In this document: one piece after another, positions 1-6,680 of the stretch
Numbering within the stretch: the first letter of the stretch is position 1
Layout: every line of letters starts with the position of its first letter
Assembly: GCA_002367695.1 (NCBI GenBank)
Contig: DFDK01000029.1
Coordinates: 3,921 to 13,395 of the forward strand
Length of the DNA stretch: 9,475 nt
Direction: 5' to 3'
Origin: Acidimicrobium sp. UBA3029
GTDB lineage: Bacteria > Actinomycetota > Acidimicrobiia > Acidimicrobiales > Ilumatobacteraceae
Notes under the pieces: model-generated
Seen by the model: only the letters and a program-made list of their open reading frames with translations
The model's database searches: none
Told to the model about the DNA's origin: nothing
Made by a program: the position numbers and the translations under genes

Positions 1-2
1 TT

Positions 3-1433
3 ATGAATAATTTGCGAACGGAATCATTCATTAACGGCGAGTGGGTGGGTTCTGTAAACCAGATTGACGTGCTCAACCCTGCAACTGGCGAGTCGTTGGC
101 AAGTGTCGCAAATACATCTATTTCTGACTGCTTGCGAGCAGTCGATGCGGCCGATACAGCATTTGTTTCGTGGCGTGCAACTGCGCCGCGCATGCGTGCA
201 GAGATCTTGCGTAAAGCATTCGAGATCATGATGGCCGAGCAAGAGCAACTAGCCCGATTGATCACACTCGAGATGGGCAAAATACTTGCTGACTCGCGAG
301 CAGAGGTGGCTTATGCTGCCGAGTTTTTTCGATGGTTTAGCGAAGAGGCAGTTCGTATCGACGGTGATTATCGACGCGCGCCAGGCGGTGCCAATTGGCT
401 AATGGTCTCAAGGCAACCAGTTGGTGTGGCGCTATTAGCCACACCATGGAATTTTCCTGCCGCGATGGCCACGCGCAAGATTGGGCCTGCGCTTGCAGCT
501 GGATGCACCGTTGTTCTTAAGCCAGCGCAAGACACACCGCTCACCGCACTTGCAATAGCCGATGTGTTGCAGCGGGCAGGTGTGCCAGCCGGTGTAGTCA
601 ACGTTGTTGTTACCAATCCATCGGGGCCAGCTGTTGCAGCGATGATGGATTCGGGCAAGGTGCGCAAGTTGAGTTTTACTGGATCGACCAAAGTCGGTTC
701 GATCTTGCTCGCGCAAGCAGCTCCACGTGTCATTAACTGCAGCATGGAACTGGGCGGCAACGCACCATTTCTCGTTTTTGGTGATGCAGATGTTGATGCG
801 GCAGTTGACGGTGCGATGCTCGCAAAGATGCGCAACGGAGGTGCGGCTTGTACCGCAGCGAATCGTTTTTATGTTCACGATTCGGTGCTTGCCGAATTTA
901 CGGACAAGTTGACCGCACGCATGTCGGCGTTGGTACTGGGCAATGGACTCGATGTGACTACAACTCTTGGCCCACTCGTGTCTCGCGCAGAGCAGGAGTC
1001 AGTGGCAAAGATGGTGGATGGCGCAGTGGGTAGGGGAGCAAAAGTTTTGTGTGGCGGCAAGTCGGTAACAACGCCGGCATTTGGGTTTCAGGCCACGGTA
1101 TTAGCCAATGTTTTACCCGACGATGAGATCTTGAAAGACGAAATATTTGGACCAGTTGCACCAATTGTTTCGTGTAGCAGCGATGCCGAGATGGTCCGTC
1201 TTGCTAACGATGTCGAATACGGACTGGTGAGCTACGTGTTTACCCGCGATGCCGCAAAGGGCATGCGCGTCGCAGAATCGTTGGAGGCCGGAATGATTGG
1301 CTTCAATCGGGGAATTGTTTCTGACCCTGCTGCACCATTTGGCGGAGTCAAGGCTTCAGGCATTGGACGCGAAGGTGGCCACGACGGGCTACTCGCGTTC
1401 TTGGAAACCAAATACGTCGCCGGCAACTGGTAG
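3..1433 (+). CDS. gabD: NAD(P)-dependent succinate-semialdehyde dehydrogenase (aldehyde dehydrogenase superfamily)
   Basis: The predicted cytoplasmic enzyme oxidises succinate semialdehyde to succinate with NAD(P)+, the last step of GABA breakdown into the TCA cycle. The 476-residue length is normal for the family. Visible motifs are PWNFP at 148-152 with Asn150, the cofactor-site KPA at 173-175, FTGS at 225-228, MELGGN at 248-253 with general base Glu249, catalytic Cys283 in an ACTAANR context, and EIFGPV at 380-385. The C-terminal APFGGVKASGIGREGG-like segment and the ACTAANR context are typical of succinate-semialdehyde dehydrogenases rather than betaine- or phenylacetaldehyde-type enzymes. 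The ATG lies at the window edge, so upstream signals cannot be seen, but the N-terminus (FINGEWV from residue 9) fits a complete protein. The last 45 bp overlap the convergent DoxX-family gene. Family call is firm; exact aldehyde substrate and cofactor preference are inferred. Confidence 0.9.
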   Translation: MNNLRTESFINGEWVGSVNQIDVLNPATGESLASVANTSISDCLRAVDAADTAFVSWRATAPRMRAEILRKAFEIMMAEQEQLARLITLEMGKILADSRAEVAYAAEFFRWFSEEAVRIDGDYRRAPGGANWLMVSRQPVGVALLATPWNFPAAMATRKIGPALAAGCTVVLKPAQDTPLTALAIADVLQRAGVPAGVVNVVVTNPSGPAVAAMMDSGKVRKLSFTGSTKVGSILLAQAAPRVINCSMELGGNAPFLVFGDADVDAAVDGAMLAKMRNGGAACTAANRFYVHDSVLAEFTDKLTARMSALVLGNGLDVTTTLGPLVSRAEQESVAKMVDGAVGRGAKVLCGGKSVTTPAFGFQATVLANVLPDDEILKDEIFGPVAPIVSCSSDAEMVRLANDVEYGLVSYVFTRDAAKGMRVAESLEAGMIGFNRGIVSDPAAPFGGVKASGIGREGGHDGLLAFLETKYVAGNW

Positions 1434-1811
1434 AGCATTTGCTCGGGCAATCGAGAGCGCCCACCAAAACATTCCGAACTGCAACGGCAAGCGAAGATAG
1501 GCAACAAGTTGGTCGCTGAGTGCATGATCACGCCAATCCCAGGCCATATAGAGATTGGCGGGATATACCGCAAGAAATAATCCGAAAGCACAAAGTGCCG
1601 CATGGCGACGAGTTGTCTTCATGAGTAGGCCTAGTCCGATGCAGAGTTCGCCAACGCCACTGATGTTTGTCCAAAAGCGTTCGCTTGGCGGTAACCAGGG
1701 TGGAACGATGTTGTCAAAAAAAGTTGGGTTGGCAAAGTGCATTACCCCTGCCGTCAATAAGAATGCGGCCATTACTCTGGCGCTTGTTGCAGCAATTTGT
1801 GGTTTTGTCAT
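1389..1811 (-). CDS. DoxX family integral membrane protein
   Basis: This is a 140-residue four-helix membrane protein of the DoxX/DoxD-like family. Helices lie at about 10-27, 48-63, 71-89 and 107-123. The AGVMHFANP segment near residues 21-29, the IVPPWLPP loop, the SGVGELCIGLGLL helix and the late YLRLPLQ segment are characteristic of the small DoxX proteins. The family is named after a subunit of a thiosulfate:quinone oxidoreductase, but most bacterial members have no proven function; roles in redox or oxidative-stress handling at the membrane have been proposed for some. I prefer the ATG at 1811 (MTKPQIA). A GTG 18 bp upstream at 1829 would add MCQNVF but has no better ribosome binding site. 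The last 14 codons and stop lie antisense to the end of the aldehyde dehydrogenase gene. No terminator is visible between the two. Confidence 0.85.
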   Translation of the reverse strand: MTKPQIAATSARVMAAFLLTAGVMHFANPTFFDNIVPPWLPPSERFWTNISGVGELCIGLGLLMKTTRRHAALCAFGLFLAVYPANLYMAWDWRDHALSDQLVAYLRLPLQFGMFWWALSIARANALPVAGDVFGFQERE

Positions 1812-1846
1812 GAATACATTTTGACACACCTATTTAAACCCTTAGG

Positions 1847-1877
1847 TTGACAAGCGCAGCGGCCATTGTGCTAGGTA
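1847..1877 (+). promoter_or_regulatory. Possible promoter for the DUF4916 gene
   Basis: A perfect TTGACA lies at 1847-1852 in the 90-bp divergent space between the DoxX gene and the GTG start at 1902. Only a weak -10 candidate, TAGGTA at 1872-1877, follows at 19 bp spacing. A GGTGGA at 1884-1889 could serve as a distant ribosome binding site, 12 nt before the start. The -35 match is exact; the rest is weak, so this is tentative. Confidence 0.3.
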
Positions 1878-1901
1878 TTCCACGGTGGACGGCTGGCATC
1901 T

Positions 1902-2453
1902 GTGACAATAGAAATGGTGAGCGATCAAATCGATATCAAAACTAACTGGCTAGACCCGAACGCCCTAGATCAGGTGCGCGGTCAAGTGCCACTTGTGTAT
2001 GTAGACGCTGTACCGGTGCGGGTTGACGACATGGGTCAGGTCACTTCGGTTGGCATGCTGTTGCGCCAAGCACCTGACGGCAGTATTAGTCGCACGGTAG
2101 TGTCGGGTCGCGTGCTTCTGGGCGAGCGTATTAGAGAGGCTTTACTTCGACACCTCGAAAAAGATCTAGGGCCGCTTGCACTACCCAATATTCCGCCAGA
2201 GCCAGCGCCATTTACGATCGTCGAATACTTTCCAGACCCAACAATCAGCGGTTTTCACGACCCGCGACATCATGCTGTGAGTCTTGCGTTTGTCGTTCCG
2301 GTTTCGGGAGACTGTCAACCGAGTCAACAAGCACTCGACCTTGGATGGTTTTCGCCAGAGCAGGCGGTGAGCGAACAGATGCGTAAAGAAATGACAAGTG
2401 GTCACGACCGCTTAATCAGACTTGCATTGGCCTCGGTAGGGCAACTGCCCTAA
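1902..2453 (+). CDS. DUF4916 / NUDIX hydrolase-like protein
   Basis: A 183-residue soluble protein resembling the actinobacterial DUF4916 family, usually annotated as NUDIX hydrolase family protein. The NUDIX-like fold is suggested by the strand pattern around VYVDAVPVRVDD (33-43), a helix in the NUDIX-box position (69-90), and the later HHAVSLAFVVPVSG strand and LGWFSPEQA motif (about 147-155). The box is degenerate: Gly69, Glu75, Arg83 and Gly90 keep their spacing, but the REUxEE core reads R-H-L-E-K-D, so two of the metal-binding acidic residues are not conserved. From memory, RHL.KDLGP is the normal form in this family, so this is not decay specific to the window. Substrate is unknown. 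The chosen start is GTG 1902 (MTIEMV); an in-frame ATG at 1914 is possible. The stop is 3 bp from the end of the convergent gene. Confidence 0.82.
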   Translation: MTIEMVSDQIDIKTNWLDPNALDQVRGQVPLVYVDAVPVRVDDMGQVTSVGMLLRQAPDGSISRTVVSGRVLLGERIREALLRHLEKDLGPLALPNIPPEPAPFTIVEYFPDPTISGFHDPRHHAVSLAFVVPVSGDCQPSQQALDLGWFSPEQAVSEQMRKEMTSGHDRLIRLALASVGQLP

Positions 2454-2456
2454 GAG

Positions 2457-2840
2457 CTATAAACCCTTATTGGGGTTGATTTTTCGTCGCTTCCGTACAA
2501 TGCGGGGCCCCGTTTGGGCATCGTGTCGTCGGAGGTGTGGCGGGGGTGAAACAACTGTCATGTCGGCATCGACAACGAGCGTGATGCCGTTGTCATCAAT
2601 GTTGCCCGGCTCGCCTGATGCTTCAACCACCACGGCTGCTTCCTCTTTTGGTTTTCGACCGAGCAGTTTGTCGAATACCAGCATTCCGCCGGCCAACATT
2701 GCACCGGCTGTGCCATATCGCTGAGCCGCACGTCGAACCATGGCGTCATCTTGATCAACAACGAATTCATCGTCGCCAAGTTTTTCATTCACACCTTTCA
2801 AACTAACGGTATATCCCTCACTCGGGTGAGCAGTGTGCAT
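2457..2840 (-). CDS. Uncharacterised small actinobacterial protein (127 aa)
   Basis: I do not recognise a named family. The protein has 127 residues and no signal peptide. Residues 1-32 form a likely small beta-rich start with the acidic run GDDEFVVDQDD (22-32). A helical stretch RRAAQRYGTAGAMLAGGMLVFDKLLGRKPKEE follows (36-67), hydrophobic between about 44 and 60 and strongly charged after it. Then comes a Val/Asp-rich segment (68-97), proline residues (99-101) and a very basic tail with RKRRK (116-120). The hydrophobic stretch is short and flanked by charges, so it could be an amphipathic or membrane-touching helix rather than a clear transmembrane span. Reading-frame reality is supported by tight packing: 3 bp from the convergent DUF4916 gene and 11 bp from the divergent Fpg-like gene, with no strong alternative frame. 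Its start region is shared with that gene. Confidence 0.65.
   Translation of the reverse strand: MHTAHPSEGYTVSLKGVNEKLGDDEFVVDQDDAMVRRAAQRYGTAGAMLAGGMLVFDKLLGRKPKEEAAVVVEASGEPGNIDDNGITLVVDADMTVVSPPPHLRRHDAQTGPRIVRKRRKINPNKGL
2462..2484 (+). terminator. Weak intrinsic terminator-like hairpin after the DUF4916 gene
   Basis: AACCC at 2462-2466 can pair with GGGTT at 2473-2477 around a six-base loop, and a run of five T follows at 2480-2484. It begins 9 bp after the DUF4916 stop and lies inside the 3' end of the convergent gene. The stem is only 5 bp, so termination strength is uncertain. Confidence 0.35.
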
Positions 2841-2858
2841 AATCTTTAATTGTGCTCA
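2827..2858. promoter_or_regulatory. Symmetric divergent start/promoter region
   Basis: Two divergent start codons lie 11 bp apart here: ATG (2840, minus) and GTG (2852, plus). They sit in an imperfect palindrome, GCATAAT (2837-2843) facing ATTGTGC (2849-2855), with 6 of 7 arm positions paired. CATAAT (2838-2843) resembles a -10 box for the plus gene. Its mirror CACAAT (reverse complement of 2849-2854) resembles one for the minus gene. An alternative plus-strand box, TAATCT (2840-2845), would put the start site exactly on the GTG. Neither gene has a ribosome binding site. A second inverted pair, TGAGCA (2827-2832) and TGCTCA (2853-2858), encloses the region. The symmetry is seen in the sequence; promoter and operator roles are inferred. 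Confidence 0.45.
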
Positions 2859-3733
2859 TCGGTCACAAGGTCCAACACAATGCAGCGGCATTACGTACTG
2901 CGTTGTTGGGCAAGAAGATGGTTCGGTTTGAAGCACCATATACAGACAGCATCTTGCCTCAGGTGGGTCACACAATAGAAGAAGTTCGTAATCTCGATAG
3001 AAGTATCGAGATAATTTGGGATAACGGCATCGTGCTTAATACCCGAATGAAAATTGCGAGTTCGTGGGATGTGTATCGCAATGGCGACACATGGCGAAGA
3101 GATTCTGCGCATGCAGATGTGTTGATAGACGTTCAAGACTGGGTTGCTGTGTGCTTCAATACGCCAGAAATTGACGTGTATCACGATTTTGATCCTCGGA
3201 GGCACCCGATACTTGGCAAACTTGGACCAGACCTCACACATGTTGATGCCGACATCGAAGAAGCTGTCGATCGAATGATGGATTACGAAGAGCGCGATGA
3301 AACAGTTGCTGAAGTACTGCTTGACCAACGAGTTGTTCGCGGAGTGAGCAATGTGTTTCGTTGCGAGATTCTGTGGGCATGCGAGTTACACCCATGGGCG
3401 AACATAGGCACACTCAAGCGTGCCGAGTGTCGAGAATTGCTCATGCTTGCTCAGGAGATGTTGCAAAATGCCGATACGTCATCGAACAACTTGGCTATTT
3501 ATGGTCGACAAGGCAAATCATGTGTACGTTGCGGCGATGTGGTGAAAGTGAATCATCATGGCGAGGCAAACCGGGTTTTGTACTGGTGCGTAGGATGCCA
3601 AACAGCCCACGAGCCGCTCGTGCGACCAAACTTCACTCCGTTGTATATCGAACGCGATGCAAATATGGGTGACAGTCATCCTGCTGCCAAGCAATTTATG
3701 AACGAAATTATTTCGCTACGCGATGTTGGCTAA
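2852..3733 (+). CDS. Fpg/Nei-family DNA glycosylase homologue lacking key N-terminal catalytic residues
   Basis: The 293-residue protein matches actinobacterial endonuclease VIII-like (Nei) proteins along its length. An N-terminal beta-sandwich (about 1-115) includes SSWDVYRNGDTWRR (70-83) and DWVAVCFN (96-103). A helix-two-turn-helix core (about 130-210) carries LLDQRVVRGVSNVFRCE with Asn167. A C-terminal zinc finger follows, with Cys224, Cys227, Cys246 and Cys249 and Arg241 in the RVLYWC turn. Active family members start M-P-E-G, using Pro2 as the nucleophile and Glu3 as a proton donor, and carry a conserved Lys in an RGKH motif. Here the start reads M-L-I-G-H, the RGKH position reads L-D-R-S (48-51), and the usual G-I-G-N-V reads G-V-S-N-V. 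An in-frame stop at 2840-2842 rules out an upstream start that would restore Pro. DNA or lesion binding without normal cleavage is the likely outcome; activity through another residue cannot be excluded. GTG start with no ribosome binding site. Confidence 0.85.
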   Translation: MLIGHKVQHNAAALRTALLGKKMVRFEAPYTDSILPQVGHTIEEVRNLDRSIEIIWDNGIVLNTRMKIASSWDVYRNGDTWRRDSAHADVLIDVQDWVAVCFNTPEIDVYHDFDPRRHPILGKLGPDLTHVDADIEEAVDRMMDYEERDETVAEVLLDQRVVRGVSNVFRCEILWACELHPWANIGTLKRAECRELLMLAQEMLQNADTSSNNLAIYGRQGKSCVRCGDVVKVNHHGEANRVLYWCVGCQTAHEPLVRPNFTPLYIERDANMGDSHPAAKQFMNEIISLRDVG

Positions 3734-3735
3734 TT

Positions 3736-3768
3736 AAAAAAACTAAGCCCGACCCATAATGCGGTCGA
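3736..3768 (-). terminator. Possible terminator of the ABC/PPOX operon
   Basis: On the minus strand, CGACC (3767-3763) can pair with GGTCG (3754-3750) at the end of the PPOX gene. Seven T residues (3742-3736) start directly after its stop codon. The 7-nt gap between stem and T-run is longer than in a standard intrinsic terminator, so this is a weak call. Confidence 0.3.
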
Positions 3769-4135
3769 CTTCAATGATCACGGCAACACGATTGTCGCGC
3801 TCTTTGGGATCTTGATAACGTTGCGCGTAACCAGCAACTGCTCGACGCACTTCGTCTGGGTCATTGTCCATCGTCGCGAGACGCACTGAACCTTCGAGTG
3901 TCAGCCAACGTCCGCCGTCAACTTGTGAAACTGCTGCTCGGCCGCCGCGCAAAGCATTGAGAGCTTTTTGTGCAGTTGAAAAAGTGATTACTCGTGCTCG
4001 GCATGTTGAGGCGTCGTAACTAAATCCAACAGCGACAACATGGGGTGAGCCATCTTGTCGGAGTGTTGTGAGCGTAGCCAGATGTCGATCTTGCAAAAAC
4101 TGCAGCATCTCGGGAGTGATCTCTGATGGTTTCAT
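3743..4135 (-). CDS. PPOX-class F420-dependent oxidoreductase, biliverdin-reductase-like (Rv2074-like)
   Basis: A 130-residue split-barrel flavin/deazaflavin-binding protein. The stretch LATLTTLRQDGSPHVVAVGF (19-38), the later ARVITFSTAQKALNALR (47-63) and SQVDGGRWLTLEG (70-82) closely resemble Mycobacterium tuberculosis Rv2074, which reduces biliverdin to bilirubin with reduced coenzyme F420. That comparison is from memory. Related split-barrel proteins use FMN or reduce other substrates, so the exact reaction is inferred; if correct, the host makes F420. The protein is cytoplasmic, without signal peptide or membrane span. It is the last gene of a minus-strand operon: its ATG lies 2 bp after the permease stop codon and has no good ribosome binding site, which suggests translational coupling. 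It ends 9 bp from the convergent Fpg-like gene. Confidence 0.85.
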   Translation of the reverse strand: MKPSEITPEMLQFLQDRHLATLTTLRQDGSPHVVAVGFSYDASTCRARVITFSTAQKALNALRGGRAAVSQVDGGRWLTLEGSVRLATMDNDPDEVRRAVAGYAQRYQDPKERDNRVAVIIEVDRIMGRA

Positions 4136-4137
4136 AA

Positions 4138-6675
4138 CTATGTCGTTGCGATCGATTGCATGATGTCGACTTTGGTGGCACGTCGCGCCGGATAAACCGC
4201 AGCCAATACGCCAACAATAAACGACAGCACCAAAATCCAGAGAGTTCCAGCAATCGGCAAACTGAACGCCGAGGCGCCTGAGTCGGCCAAGATAAGTATG
4301 AGCACAAAGCCCATGGCTACACCGAGTACAACGCCAACGATGGCACCAAACATGCTGGTAATCACGCTTTCCCAGCGCACAGTTGTACGCACTTGTGAGC
4401 GTGTCATGCCGATAGCTCGCAGTAAGCCGATCTCTCGTCGACGCTCGAACACCGACAACAACAATGTGATAACGATGCCAACGATTGCAATGATGATTGA
4501 TAGGCCGAGCAGGCCATAAATCAATCCAAGAATCTGATTGATTTGTCCTGATTCGGCGTCAATGAATTCATCTCGGCTCTGCAGCGTGCCAAGACCCTTA
4601 TCGGTCGTAGCGGCAGTGAGGGCATTGTAGACCTGGTCGTTGTTCGCTCCGTCGGCGAGACGAATGTAAATGTTGGTGTCAAACAAGTTATTCAGGGTTC
4701 CTTCAAACAACGCTCTATTGACTACGTAGGAGCCGCCAAAGCCGCTTGATGCAAATGTTCCCTCTACCGCGACTGTTTTTTTGGTGCCATCAACCATTGC
4801 AACTTCAATCGTTGAACCAATCGTCCACCCTTTAGAGGCGGCTCGCGAGTCGTTGACAAGAATTCCATTTGCCGAAAGCTCTGACTGATTACCCTGCACC
4901 ATGTCGAATGTGATGAGACCACTTGCGGTTGCTGGGTCGATGACAAAGACAAATTTGCCCGAGCCATCAAGGTTTACCGAAGTAAAACCGAGACCAGTTG
5001 CCTGTGCGACGCCTGGAAGAGCAGCAAGTTCTGGAGCCAGCGACGGTGCGAGGCCACCAAATTGTCGATTGGCCGAACTCACGATGTAGTCGCCCTTAAA
5101 TTGATCGCCAATCGCAGTTCGCACTTCACTTCGTACACTTGCCGCAAAAACGGTCATTGCGGTTACTAGTGCAACACCGATGAGTACAGGTGCAGCCGTG
5201 CGAGCGGTGCGCTTTGGATTGCGCGCAGCGTTCTGACGTGCCATTGCACCAGTGACACCGCGAAGTTTTTCGATTGGGCGTCCAAGACCGAGCGCAACCG
5301 GTTTTGCAATTCCTGGTCCGATGATGAGTACGCCAGCAAACACCAAGAGCACACCAATACCGAGCAAAATATTTGTTGCACCGGCAGCGGTAGCAGCAAT
5401 GGCCCCGACACCTAGCAACATTGCAACAACACCAATCGTTACCCGGCGCTTAACGCTTCCAACATTCTCAAGTGCTGTGTCGCGCAAAGCCGCCAACGGG
5501 GGTACGCGACCAGCACGAAGCGCAGGAAGTATTGCTGAGAGAACAGTGACGATTGTTCCCACAATGATGGTCGTGGCAATTCGATTTGGGTGAATTGTGA
5601 GACCCTTGGTGGGAATCTCAATTCCGAATGCGTTGAGCATTGAGCTCAACCCGCGTGACAGCCCTATGCCCGACAAAAATCCGAGCGCAGATCCAAGTAA
5701 TCCGATAATTAATGCCTCAACCATCATTGCGATGACTACTTGCCGTTTGTTGGCGCCAATGGCACGTAGTAATGCGTTCTCGCGCAGTCGTTGTGCTGTG
5801 GTTATTGAAAACACGTTGTAAATCACGAAGCAACCAATGCCTAAAGCAATGAATGCAAATGCGGTGAGGAACAGTGTGAGAAAGCCGAGCACGACACCAA
5901 TTTGATCTTGCGTCTCTTTAGTGATCTGAGCACCAGTGATCGTCTCAAGTTTGTCTCCAGGCATCAACGCCGCATTAATTGCAGAAGCAAGTCGCTCGTC
6001 ACTGACTGTTCCGTCACCTTGCACCAAGAATGCATCAACAAAACCGGGCTTGAGCAAAAACTCCGACGCGGTTGGTTGATCGAATAATGCAAATGTCGCG
6101 CCACCAGGCGAGCTCACATCGCCGTAGTTGGCAATGCCAACCATCGCAAATTCGCGACTACCCATCTGGGCATTAATGCGCACGGTATCGCCAAGAGCAA
6201 ACTTGCCATTATCGGCTGTTGCTTTGTCCATGACCATCTCGGTTGGGCCGACTGGCAGACGTCCTTCTTCAATAGTCCATAAACCTGCAGCGCTTGCTGA
6301 GGCGATGCCTCCAAACGTTGGCGGGCCGTTGTCTGCACCAATGGGCTTGCCGTCTTTGCCGATGATGCGCGCATAACCCTGTACGTCTGGGGCAGCAGCC
6401 TGTACACCCGGCACAGCGAGCACGGTTTCAAGTGCGGTGATGGGCGCAGATCCGCGCTGTTCACCTCCAAATTCGGCTTCAACAAAACTGGACGATCGAA
6501 CATATGCATCGACGTCTTTAAATACGTCGGAAAACAGTCTGTCGAATGTCGAATTTAGGGTGTCGGAGAAAATAAATGTGCCGGCCAAGAATCCAGTGCC
6601 AAGAATGATGGCAAGCGAAGTGAGAAACAGTCTGCCCTTACGTGCAAGGGTCATCTTGAGTGACAGTCGGAGCAC
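4138..6675 (-). CDS. ABC transporter permease, FtsX/MacB type with two FtsX modules
   Basis: An 845-residue inner-membrane protein, the partner of the ATPase gene upstream. It begins with a transmembrane helix (about 15-37), followed by a large extracytoplasmic MacB-like domain (about 40-255). The first FtsX module has helices at about 259-290, 313-343 and 367-390. Two linker helices follow at about 411-430 and 435-458, then a helix at 494-513 and a second extracytoplasmic domain (about 515-710). The second FtsX module has helices at 714-741, 769-797 and 808-830. Each module has the cytoplasmic coupling motif after its first helix: RLRENALLRAIGANKRQVV (296-314) and RRREIGLLRAIGMTRSQVR (745-763). 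The ten-helix duplicated layout is usual for actinobacterial mechanotransmission or lipid/peptide-exporting ABC systems; the substrate is unknown. GTG start at 6675 is supported by GGGGAA 8 nt upstream; an in-frame ATG seven codons in is the alternative. Confidence 0.93.
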   Translation of the reverse strand: MLRLSLKMTLARKGRLFLTSLAIILGTGFLAGTFIFSDTLNSTFDRLFSDVFKDVDAYVRSSSFVEAEFGGEQRGSAPITALETVLAVPGVQAAAPDVQGYARIIGKDGKPIGADNGPPTFGGIASASAAGLWTIEEGRLPVGPTEMVMDKATADNGKFALGDTVRINAQMGSREFAMVGIANYGDVSSPGGATFALFDQPTASEFLLKPGFVDAFLVQGDGTVSDERLASAINAALMPGDKLETITGAQITKETQDQIGVVLGFLTLFLTAFAFIALGIGCFVIYNVFSITTAQRLRENALLRAIGANKRQVVIAMMVEALIIGLLGSALGFLSGIGLSRGLSSMLNAFGIEIPTKGLTIHPNRIATTIIVGTIVTVLSAILPALRAGRVPPLAALRDTALENVGSVKRRVTIGVVAMLLGVGAIAATAAGATNILLGIGVLLVFAGVLIIGPGIAKPVALGLGRPIEKLRGVTGAMARQNAARNPKRTARTAAPVLIGVALVTAMTVFAASVRSEVRTAIGDQFKGDYIVSSANRQFGGLAPSLAPELAALPGVAQATGLGFTSVNLDGSGKFVFVIDPATASGLITFDMVQGNQSELSANGILVNDSRAASKGWTIGSTIEVAMVDGTKKTVAVEGTFASSGFGGSYVVNRALFEGTLNNLFDTNIYIRLADGANNDQVYNALTAATTDKGLGTLQSRDEFIDAESGQINQILGLIYGLLGLSIIIAIVGIVITLLLSVFERRREIGLLRAIGMTRSQVRTTVRWESVITSMFGAIVGVVLGVAMGFVLILILADSGASAFSLPIAGTLWILVLSFIVGVLAAVYPARRATKVDIMQSIATT

Positions 6676-6680
6676 AGCGC

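Noticed and set aside
368..878. Two long minus-strand open frames (155 and 147 codons) inside the aldehyde dehydrogenase gene
   Set aside because: They lie antisense to a gene with every catalytic motif intact, overlap each other in different frames, and show no recognisable domain or start signals.
2840..2852. A mis-called start hiding the catalytic Pro of the Fpg-like protein
   Set aside because: The frame upstream of the GTG is TCT-TTA-ATT after an in-frame TAA at 2840-2842, so no Pro-Glu dipeptide can be recovered by extending the gene.
6114..6509. Minus-strand 131-codon frame inside the permease
   Set aside because: It is a different frame on the same strand as the permease's MacB-like domain. 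The permease translation is continuous and well supported, so this is an overlapping-frame shadow.
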